Shown one piece after another: positions 10,624 to 20,691 of a stretch of DNA of 64,000 nucleotides (the first letter of the stretch is position 1; every line of letters begins with the position of its first letter). The DNA comes from Trichaptum fuscoviolaceum (taxonomy: Eukaryota; Basidiomycota; Agaricomycetes; Hymenochaetales; Trichaptaceae), in assembly GCA_910574455.1 (NCBI GenBank), contig CAJSYZ010000009.1:2001040-2065039 (forward strand), read 5' to 3'. The notes beneath the pieces were generated by a model. That model did not search any database. It had not been told where the DNA came from and saw only the letters and a program-made list of their open reading frames with translations. The translations under genes were made by a program, and so were the position numbers.

Positions 10624-13147
10624 ATGAAGAAAACCCAGGCCCAATCTTCAGCGAAAGGGAAGGAGCATCCGCGTCGTCAGCGGCAGTCCCAAAGTCTCCG
10701 AGACACAACGCAGGCGCCTCTGGCAGCTGCCAGTGGAAGCGACCCGACTCAGAGTGTTAGTGTCAGCTCACCCAACCAACTAAGCAGAGTTGGTCCTGTT
10801 GGTACGCATGTCATCTCATAGTCTGCCAGCCCAAGCACTGATTCTCATATTTTACGAACAGCCAGGCTCTATTCCACAGGCCTACTTCCCGCTAAGGCGT
10901 TTGCTGAGCAAAGGAACATCGACGACACCTTGGCAAAGATTGTCGAGAAGCCGGTTGCGCCTGTCCCCCCTCGTCCCATTCCTTCCTCGAGTTCAAGGAC
11001 TCCAGCTCGGCGCACCAGCGAGTCAGACGAGAGTACCGCACTTTCGAGCTCATACAACTCGCAACCAGCTTCCACAGCCGATACAAGCTTGGACAGCTCG
11101 ATGACGCAATCCAAAGTCGATACTAACAGCACAACGGCTCTTTCTGCGACTCCGCCCGACACGCATACTCGTGGAGCTACGTTTATAAGGCACCTAATGG
11201 GTGCTTTAAATTCGTTGTTGACAGGTGACGATGCCCATTATGACAAGCTCCATCGTTTAGACAGCATCTGTAACGACATGGAGGACGAATTCCGCTCTTA
11301 TTGAAGAGCATGGTTGCCGAGAACGCAAACCCAGTGCCAAAGGAAGAGAATTCCTCTCATGCTGCAATCGATACTGCTACGCGGCTGGAAATGGGTTTAC
11401 TCCATGACTTCGCAGTGGCCCAACGAAAAAGCGGTCACTACGTCGGCCGTGTGGGCAAATTGTCGTTAGAGGAGACTGCCTGGATCGTCCAGGAGAAGAA
11501 GCTTAAGGAGTTGGAGGAACATCACAAGAAGAGTCTTTTACTTTTAACATCAATAGAGGCAAAGCAGGGCTGTCTCGACCAGACCTTTCGTGAACAACGC
11601 GATGCCACATCATTATCCATCGAGGCAAAGTTCAACTACCTGGTCCATCAGAATTTCAGTCTTGAATCCCGGCTTAACACAGCTTTGCGAGCTATAGAGG
11701 GCGTGAGTGCAACTTAAATCATCTACTACACTTCAATTTGCTCACGCCTACCATTTAGTCTTTGTACGCCCTCTGCACAATAACGTTGCAAAGGCTGTTA
11801 GAAGACGGACGAGGCTACGTATACCAGGGCATGGAGGCTGTGTTTCCTGCATGGGAAAAGTTTCGGTTTCATACCGCTGTCCCTTACGAAGTGTCTGGAA
11901 TGAGTGGCATCAAGACCGAGAATTTCTTAGACTCCGTCCAGAACTTGTTCAACCATTTCCATGATCCCATCACGATTCGGTATCTCTTCGACGATCTAGT
12001 GGACTCGGATGGCGATAGTAACAAGACGGTGAAGGATCTCCTTAGTGAGTCGGCACTTCCGTTGAAAGAGGGCGCGTCAAGAGATTCGACAGTGAGCGAT
12101 GTGTATGATCTTTTCTCCTTTTTTTTGCCGCGGATCGAGTTGGTCCATCTCTTTTTCCATCTCCTATATCAAAAGCTGGATATTACGGTGCAACGCCTGG
12201 AAAGTGAAATGTCCGGGCAGCTCGTGAAGGTCGATGAATCCAACTACAATAATCCCGTCAAGGTGCACTTAAAGCAATTGCCAACTGAGCTAGACAAGCA
12301 TACGACGCTCAAGTTCTTGTTCGAGGATTTATTGGACGCCATGTCCGAAGCTGATTATGAAGGTCCTATGCACATACCCATTCGCAACGTGATTTACCCT
12401 CCCCCACCGACTCCCGAGTCATCTGAATCGACACCATCCGGTACAAACCCGACGCAAAACCCGACGCAAAACCCGGCTAAGACAGAGCCTACTACTAAAC
12501 TAGTCCAGGATAACGCCGATAGCGCTTATATAACTTCGAGGAGACCGGTCAAAGTCAAGGCGCTCGAGGCTCAATTTAGGGCATTGGATGTCAAAACAGC
12601 TGCTATTCGGAAGAGGATATCGGAGGCGGAGAAGGATCAGAATTTGCGCAATGCCATAGAGGGGCTCAATTTCGAAGGGTCCAAAACCTCGGATGTTCAG
12701 AGGCTGATGAAGGTGCTGAGGCGTCGCAACGAAGCTAGACAAACTTCGACTTCGCTTAACTACCTCATCAAGATGGTGGAGAAGAAGCTGCTCCTGAAGG
12801 AGGTTTTAGATGATGGGAAGCTCCGGAATCTGCTGAACCGACATGCCCATGACCGCATCCGAAACACCGATCAACAGTCGGTTTTTGCTCTCATTGATGA
12901 CTGCGAGCGTCTTTTGGGCATGCGTCTAGAGCCGGGACAGAAAGAAAGGCTGGTCGAGATCAACCATTTAATGGGGAATAGTCGTCCCTATGAGCGCGAG
13001 TACTCCACGAACATTGAGATTGAGTGCCCTCAATCCCTCATCCATCTCGAAGCCCACAGCAAACTCGATCTGACCGTCATGAAAGCAGGGCTAACGAAGC
13101 TAAACTCATCGTATACTAGTGGCTTAGTACGGAACTCAAAGAAGTAG
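10624..13147 (+). CDS. Unrecognised large helical island protein
   Basis: The start is an ATG at 10624. An intron at 10802-10861 and another at about 11702-11759 join a Ser/Gln-rich N-terminus to long helical regions (EEHHKKSLLLLTSIEAK, then LYALCTITLQRLLEDG) and a C-terminal coiled coil (KVLRRRNEARQTSTSL). A proline-rich linker, with a short NPTQNPTQNP repeat, lies near 12400-12480. The frame must change near 11300, between DEFRSY and KSMVAENANP, and I found no convincing intron there. Either one base is missing or the gene is broken. No family is recognised. The total is roughly 800 residues if joined. It is transcribed away from the word-rich core, which would serve as a shared promoter region with the 6.5-8.5 kb gene. 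Confidence 0.5.
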
Positions 13148-14055
13148 TGGGGATTTGCATGTTTGGAATTACAGTCTGTCGACTCTAATAACTTGGCGTC
13201 CTCCATCCTGTCATTTTTCCTGGCGATTTGCGAGTATTTGTTCCTGTGTTTGTATGCGCTGTCTGCAGAGATTTCGATATAATATTTATTAACTGAGATA
13301 CACTGGTATGCATCGTGATATCTCCTGTCAGTGAAGTTGAAGTCCGCAAATTCTTCTGCCTGAGTATCCCCGAGATCAGAACTTGACATTTTGGAGATTA
13401 GTAGTAGTTGGCAGTACTGAATCTGCTGATGAACTTATCTTCAAAGTTGTACTTGCCATTTTACTTAAACTGTGCACGCTCGTGCTTAAATCTCACTTGA
13501 GCCTGGCTTGGCGCCTGATGTACAACTTCCCTCCTTATGCACTGATTTCGTCCTGAAACACCGTGTTCTAAGGCCATCAGGCAGCCAGGCAACGCTTCAG
13601 GTAGGCATGGCATCGCTTCATCCCATTTAAGGAAGCTTCAGGACGCGCCAGGACGCGCCAGTCGCCGTAAGCAAACGGAAGTTTCCCTGATGTAGCGGAG
13701 TTTAAAAGGATACTATTAGACTTCATCCGAAATATTCTCAAGTTTCAACTTCAACTACGTACGACCTGCACGTCACCCAGTGCCAGTGTTTGTAGGAGGC
13801 ACGCTTATTTTACAAGCTGGACACACAACAAGTTTGTGATTGCTTTCTTTAATCCTAATCCCTTAGCTCGCTCGATATTTAACTATTTACTTCAACCACA
13901 GTGGCTTTCCATACCAGAACGGCAGGACCTTCGCTTTGTTCACTCTCTATCGATTGCTTGGCGTAATCGCTGTAGGGAGTTGAACCCTGTCTTCTTGACC
14001 GGCGACATCACCCAGTATATTCTTGGTCTTCCCATCGCCCTTTCAAAAATACGTC
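13148..14055. other. Spacer at right edge of island
   Basis: No gene is recognised. A 76-codon plus-strand frame at 13836-14066 (RQDLRFVHSLSIAWRNRC) is too short to call. Island words persist (GTTTCAACTTCAACTACG near 13740, CCCAGTGCCAGTG near 13778), with a duplicated CAGGACGCGC decamer near 13640. Word density falls sharply beyond about 13.8 kb. Confidence 0.4.
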
Positions 14056-14059
14056 GAAT

Positions 14060-15441
14060 TCGGTGAGAGATCATATTGGGCCCACAGTGCACTCACGATG
14101 ATCTCAGAGGGGAACCCAAGGTCTAGCGGGACAATGCCTTAAGGTACTTGTTTTAGTCTTCGGAGAGTGCGATCTTGAGCGCCTCGATATTTGCCATCAA
14201 CTGCTCGACTTTACGTCCCCCGATGATTGGGAAGACGTACGGAGTATTCTGCATCAGGTAGGCAATAGCGATTGCTGAAATGTGCTCTGTTCCTACTTCC
14301 TTTGCGACTTTTTCGAGTGCGACAGACATCTTCTTTTCGTCATCAGTGCGCTCCCAGCTCGTGGACATGATCATTCGACCCTTCTCGCCCGTTTTGCGAC
14401 GACGCTCTTCCTCAGCGTCAGTACGAAGGCGGCCTAAAGCTAAGACTGACCAAGGGGCGATTGCAAGACCTAATAAAGAGTCGATTAATCAACGGCTGGA
14501 TCTGCAGTGCTTTCATATGTGAGTGGCTTTCCTAGCGTGCGGCACATGGGCAAAATCTCTCTTTCGAAGGATCGTTGCATGATGTTCCATTGGCCTTGTT
14601 ATATTACGAAAGGCGACTTTCCGTGGTCCTTCGCATATCGATTTGCGTCTGAAACCACCCAAGCAGGCATGTCCGAGGCACCCTAGAAACGAAATTAAAC
14701 ATGTATTTCTTGGCTGGTGTCCCAGTAACTACTAACGAGATAGAGCACTTTCCCAGCCACAACTAGGTTATGAAGGCCGTCCATGACCTCCTCTACTGAA
14801 GTAGTCCAGTCCCACCAGTGGACGTACAGAATATCGATCTATGAGGTCTTCAACTTCTTCAAACTTTGTTATAACTAAAGGTGAGTTCTTCTTCACGGTC
14901 AACATCAACCGAAGATTGTCTAACCTTTCGTCCACACTTATGCGCATGGCCTTTATGCTATTTCCGCTATAGTTTATCTTTATAGGAATATCATCCCTAC
15001 CACGCTTATAAAGAGATGTGTACTAAGGCAATTATTCAGGAGCCAACGCAATGGAGACAGTGCTCGATCTTCAGTAACTTGGTCGCAATGACTAGTTGGT
15101 CGCGAATGCCACGGTCCTTAGCCCACTCTCCTATGAACTCTTCTGAAGATTCGTCCTGGCTATCATATCGATGAACGAGTAATCTCTTCATGCGATAAGA
15201 CTGTTAAACTTACTGGGCGTTCGCAGTGTCAATGAAGTTTCCTCCTGCTTCATAGAAGGCATCGAGTAACTTGAAAGCTTGCTCCTTGTTCATCGTGCCC
15301 ATGCCGAATCTCTCCCATTTATCGCCGATGCTCATGGCACCGAGTTGCAAAGGCGAGACACGCACGCCAGCGAGGGGGCTCAAAAGACGATATCGCCCAA
15401 AAGGTGCATTTGGCTCAGGAGGGGGGGGCGCACAGTGACAT
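14060..15441 (-). pseudogene. Decayed aryl-alcohol-dehydrogenase-type aldo/keto reductase
   Basis: Fragments in the right order match fungal aryl-alcohol dehydrogenase/norsolorinic-acid-reductase-like aldo/keto reductases: [121 protein letters not shown] and IAYLMQNTPYVFPIIGGRK. The catalytic NADPH-fold residues are partly present, but the gene is broken. An 8-base C run at 15421-15428 (coding strand) puts the start ATG out of frame. TAG and TAA replace expected Tyr codons in TDYID and FVIYQG, a donor GT reads GA before IAPW, and a stop plus shift occur after ALSED. No intact product is possible. It is probably a relic of a once functional oxidoreductase at the edge of the island. Confidence 0.85.
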
Positions 15442-16137
15442 AGTTCCTTAGCTAGGTGAGAATGTGGCGATAAAGGCTACCCTATGACTTGGGCATGCTT
15501 ATATACTCGTTAAAATCTGGGGAAGACTAGGCCTATACACGGGCTTGAAGGCCTGGTTGCAATCGGCGAAGACTTAGCTGTCGTCTCTAAACTCGGCATA
15601 CATAGCAGTCGGCGACACACTTTTGATATCGAATACAACAGCAAAGCGGCACACACAGAAAATCCTGTGATCTACTTGGTAATCTTGAAGGTCTATTTAC
15701 CCATCCCATCGAGTACGCGGGATCAAAACGGATGCGGACATCATATTGGATAAGCGAGCTAAATTAGAACATTATACGTACTACGTCTTGGCCTCTTACC
15801 GCAGTTACAAACCTGAAGCTTTTGTGAACACGATTAACATGCCCTCCGAAGGTATCGCAAGATCACATAGTAGTAGTATGTGTTGCTCAGGACTTGAAAA
15901 AAAAGGGCGAAGACACATACTTGTATAAGATATCTTGATATTGTTCAGCAGAAAAGCACACAGATATACAGGGTTCTGGAGAGCATAATGTACGTGGTTT
16001 ATATCATAGTCATTTAATTGACTTATGTTTGGATTTTCGGATTTTAGCCTCGTAAAAGTTGTTGGGGGCTATTGAGCCAAATATCGTAAATGTGTAACTG
16101 TAAAGGAGAGAGAAAGGGTTGTGATCTTTCAGGAGTT
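15442..16137. other. Spacer, no gene recognised
   Basis: About 700 bp between the reductase relic and the transporter 3' end. A 60-codon frame at 15746-15928 shows no recognisable motif. Nothing else is supported. Confidence 0.4.
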
Positions 16138-18130
16138 TCAAATGATCCATTTCGCTGAATCGCCTCTCCTCCTCCATAGGAGAATGCGTAAGATAAGGAA
16201 GGCGGCGACACCAACGAAAGCGATAACCTGATTAATTATACATATGAGCATAGCTAGTGAGCTTCAATGTCAGAGAGTCTGACGTACACCGCTGAAAACA
16301 ATTGGGCGCCACCATGTGTACTTCGAAGTGAGCAACGCGCCGTTGATCGGAGGTCCTATTAAACCCGCAAAGCCCGTGAACAAAAATGCGAAGCCCATAC
16401 GAGCGCTGCATTTTCATGTTAAGTTGGGACGAGCAGTGAACATAGAGTAAACTGACCCTAGTTCTTGAGGATGGTCACAGAGGAGAGCAAGCATGGGGTT
16501 CATCACCGATACATCTAGCGGAATGTCCGTAAGGGGTTCATGAAGAGTGCATTTTGCTTTAATATGCACTCACAAGCACCAGATACGAAGCCAAACAGAA
16601 TGGCGAAGACGGTCACAGTTGCGAGAGTCTTTATGGCCAGCAGGGCGAAAAGGAGAATACCACATGCCAAAGTGCAGAATATGATGATGTTAACGACACC
16701 CAAGTACTTGAAGGCGAAGCCTGGAGCGATACGGCCTGCGAAGGACGCACTATTCAGAATGGTGATCTAGAGGTACGTTGTATATGTAATTAGAAAGTAA
16801 TCCTGCCCGTATATGTAACATTTGGCTTACGAGGTAGAACGCGAATTTGGAGTTGATGCCGTGCAGGATGGCGTAGAGTTGAAGGTAGAAAAGGGGCATG
16901 AAAGCACCAAGCATACCCATGGCCATTCTACTCCAAAAGTTAGATGCTCGTAAATCACAGAGCGACTGCACACGTACCCAAAGACAGCGGTAATGTAGAG
17001 TTTGTCTTTCACGAACTTCGACAACAGTTCCGATGGTGGGGGATGGCCCTGCCCGCTTGGGTGAGTCTTCGGATACTTTGGGCGCATGAGAGCGATAGCG
17101 AGGATGAGGCAGCCTGCAATTAGCCCGGCACTCGCGCGCACGCCATTGTTAAAGCCAACTTTGCTGTGGAAGAGATTGTTGAGCATAATCGGGTGGAGAA
17201 TGCCGCCAGTGGACGAGCCAGATGCGACGAGTGCCATCGCGAGGCCCTTTTGGTGCGGATCATGGAAGTGCTGTGCTAGGATGGCGATTGACGGGACGTA
17301 GTTTAGTCCGCATGCAATACCTACACCAAGGCCTTGAGCAAGGAAGACCTATTCACGTACAAAGTCAGTTTGTTTAGCGGAAGGAAATCTGCGATATGTA
17401 TATGTATCTTACTTGATAATACTTGTCCGGTTTCGCTAACGAGAGCATAAACAGACAAAATACGAGAAATACCGAGCCAGAGATAACGACGTGGTAGAAG
17501 TAACCTTTGTCGAAGAGGCGGCCGGATATTACACCGAAAGCCATGAGCAGGAAGAGCTGAACGCTGCCGATCCAACTAAATCATACAAGTAGCATTAGAT
17601 AAAGTTCGGCGAGATGATTTGAAATATATGATACAAACCTGATTTCAGAGGAGGTATTTTTGATCAAGAAATCGCGGACGTAGAAGTCTGGTATCGATAA
17701 ACTCAGTTGGGTACAGCAATAAAGTACTAATTGGAAAGATTTACCTTCGTAAACCCCAAAAGCATTCTGGTAGCTGAAGCATGTCAGAAACGGGTGAGAG
17801 ACAGTTTGTATCAGAATTTAGCTGCAGTACTTACCCGAAGCCACAGAATTGAATGAGCCATCTATCCAATGATACATTTCATTAAGTCGTATGAGAATTA
17901 GTAAGAGGTAGTACGTACGCTCCAGCCACGGTTGACCATGCCTCCCAGCCGGGAACAGGCGCTTCAGGCCTAACTGGCGCCTTTTCTACGTCGTCAAAAT
18001 GTTGAGAATTTCCAGATCCCAGCGTTTGATCTTTCGGCTCATCTTCGTAGTTCTCAATCTATGCAATTACGATTAGTTTCAGAAAGATGATGACGAGAAT
18101 AGGCACTCAACATACAGTTGTCTGTGACAT
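16138..18130 (-). CDS. MFS transporter, monocarboxylate-transporter (MCT/MCH) type
   Basis: The start ATG (MSQTT) is followed by an intron and an acidic cytoplasmic N-terminus (IENYEDEPKDQTLGSG). Then come the family-typical APVPGWEAWSTVAGAWLIQFCGFGYQNAFGVYEDFYV and WIGSVQLFLLMAFGVISGRLFDKGYFYHV. The frame continues through LAQGLGVGIACGL, HFHDPHQKGLAMALVASGSSTGG and ILNSASFAGRIAPGF, and ends in a last helix before a WRRRGDSAKWII tail (stop 16138-16140). About ten short introns interrupt it. The order of twelve hydrophobic segments with a central hydrophilic loop (PKYPKTHPSGQGHPPPSE) fits fungal monocarboxylate-permease-like proteins in the plasma membrane. The substrate cannot be read from sequence; members carry monocarboxylates or riboflavin. 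All splice junctions inspected keep the frame, so it looks functional. Confidence 0.85.
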
Positions 18131-18552
18131 GATTAATAGTGGACAAAGGAGTCGAGAACACGAGCTGGGGAGGTGGTAGATTGGGACCGTTCAGATACGA
18201 GTCACAAGCTGATCCCTTCGTTGACGAGGGACAAGCAAGACTATATATGTAGCCAAGATGTATAAGTGATGACTCAGGCGCAAAGATTGGTGAGCGAGAT
18301 GTCGCTCCTCCGTGCAGGCACATCTCAACTATTGCTATTGAATGGGATTAGGTCGGAGGGCTGAACCAAAAGCAGTTTAGAATGAATTCAAGTTGCTGCC
18401 AGTGAGTTGAGTTCATGTTGATGACCATTAAGTCGTGATCTTATCAGATAAAAATGATCCACGCGAACTTGAAGTCCCGACGTCCAATCATTGCAATGAT
18501 GCTGACATCAACTCGCCGACGAATCTCGCACTCTTCGCACTTGCCATGCTCA
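18131..18552. other. Upstream region of MFS gene
   Basis: Presumed promoter of the transporter. It contains isolated island words: TTCAAGTTGCTGCCAGTGAG near 18387-18405 and GAACTTGAAGTCCCG near 18466-18480. Nothing else is recognised. Confidence 0.4.
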
Positions 18553-19560
18553 CTACTTTCGCATACAATTGCCTGTAAGGTTTTGTCTGAGAACAATCGA
18601 GACTAGTGTAGGCTTTGCAGAGGAAAAGGTACCTTCTATTTCGACATTAGACCACAATGCAAGGCTGTAGTGAGCAACATCTTCGTATTCGAAGTAGATG
18701 CTTCGGTCGATCCGCAAATCCCCATCAACTGTAAAGGCTAAAAGATACAGCAATATTGATATCTTTATCGCATCGGAGAAAGAAATCCGTCTGGTGTGTG
18801 ATCCAATCCTCTCACAGGGACGCCTATGGCTTATTGCCTTGTTCGTCTTCTGCGTCATTGCCTTTCCGTTTAGATGAAGTTGACGACGAACGTTGCGAGA
18901 GTTCGGACCTTTGAACCGCTTGTGTAAGGATTCATTTTGCCAATTTCCTTCGACAAGTTGGGATAGCCACTGATAGAGATCGCGTGCGTTGTCTGCTCTG
19001 AGTTTCTACAAGTCACCATAACCTCGAATTTGAATGCACTAGAAGAGGTCCGTATTGTATGGCACATCGTTAACCGAAGGTCCTCGTTGCGCGTTTATCC
19101 GCTACGCTCCAGTGCTTGGGAATTTTGGAATAGTGATAGGAGTTAAGTCGATAGTACGTTTGAAAGGGAAAGATGTGTTCATTGACCTCTTGAAGGGAAG
19201 AAAGAGAGAGCCACAAGCTACGTCAGGGTCCGGCAAGCATGTTTTCATGTCGAATAATGGAGTGCACAGAGACTGTGCGTTTCATTGAAATGCACTGACT
19301 GGGCCTTGGATAACTTCTTCGTCCTCATATTCCAGTTGCAAGAGAGTCAAGATTTTTTCGTGCCTTTGCTCTTGATACTTTGCATACAGTGTTCGTAGAG
19401 TGTCAATTTGAGCAGTCAATCTGTTCATTATACAAAATAGTCTCCGGCGAGCTGAATGATCATGCAAAGCATTCCTCGCCCTGTAAACCTCAGTAGAAAT
19501 CAAGTTCAACGAGTAGCGCGAGCGATCCAGCTGCTCGGAGTTGTCCGCCTCTAAGACCAT
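18553..19560 (-). CDS. Possible spliced hypothetical gene or relic
   Basis: A 92-codon first exon (MVLEADNSEQLDRSRYSLN) is helical and protein-like. Further in the same direction lie frames reading DNARDLYQWLSQLVEGNW and HYSLALWSNVEIEG. Stops between them (near 19000-19110) would need one or two introns whose borders I could not fix with confidence. No family is recognised. It could be a small lineage-specific gene or a decayed copy. Confidence 0.3.
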
Positions 19561-20691
19561 ATGAGAAAAATATTAGAGCAAGATATCGGTAAAGCCCCCT
19601 CCAGTGCTTACCGAAGTTTTCGAAAGGACTAACTAATAATCAGAGAGTGACCCCTAGATCGAGAGCGACAGCGTGATCACCCCTTGTTTTTTATAATACA
19701 TTTCTTCATTCACGTTGCATAGTTTGGTATTTTTTCTTCACCTTGAGACGCTCGAGTACAAGAAGAAAAGATAGCAAGCGGCTGATATTCTGAGAGATAT
19801 GGCGTGATGAAGCGCAGATGCAAGCCTGAGCTGAACGTTAAACTTGCCAACAGTGGACTTGGAGCAAATAAGGACAAATAGTATACGGTCTGCACTGCCA
19901 GTGGCATACCAGTGCAGCCTGTTCAGCGAACACGCTTCCTGAGTTGACCTCCTGCAACTGCAATCATTGACCAGGCTTTGGACTTATAGCAGCTTAACCA
20001 TGCCGCCATTTTAACCGATTTGAACCAGTGAGCTGGCTATACTAAGAGTTTTCAACAAACAGATTTGGTGAATTGAAAGGTAAGCGTATGTTTACACCTG
20101 AGTCGATGATACGCAGCTATTTAGAAAATTGGTTATGCTTAGGATCATGTTAGGATCTATTTTCACGGAGCTTCGCGTGAATCAACTGCGAAGCGTGCAC
20201 TGATCTTGTTGTCAACGTTATTGCTCAGTTGGCCCTTTACATGGACTCCATTCATCACCCAGTTTCTTGACTGTCTTTCCGAGTTCTTATGGGATGGGTC
20301 CAATTTATTCTCAAGTTTCTGTGGAGCTAGTTCTTGAGTGATGTGGAAGGGAATAGCTGGTTAAGGTACGTTCCTCCTTTCCCCTTTTCTAGACCGTACC
20401 ATTTGATTATAACGACAACATCGATACATGCAAGTCTAGGAAATGGCCTACTAAGAGAAACTATCAGAAAGCGTCACTCAAACAACCGACAGGCAAACGA
20501 TATGTAAGCCGAAATCATGGTCGCTATGAACTAGATTGGACTGCTTGTTGATGAGCGATTGTGCCTTTGAAATTGTCAGACGGCGACTTTTGCTACATGA
20601 CAATCTATTGTGTGTGTGTAAAGTACAAAATGATACAAGATATCCAAAGTATTGCGGCCATGCTAGGCCATTTTTATGCACCAAACCGTGC
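19561..20691. other. Spacer, no gene recognised
   Basis: Over 1.1 kb without a supported gene. It contains CTGCCAGTG at 19894-19902 within GCACTGCCAGTGGCATACC, and AGCCTGAG at 19823-19830. The segment just after the RT stop codon shows no similarity to the 3' flank of the second RT copy. Confidence 0.4.

Noticed and set aside
15421..15428. Poly-G run as a structural element
   Set aside because: It lies at the N-terminus of the reductase relic and is best read as a slippage frameshift.
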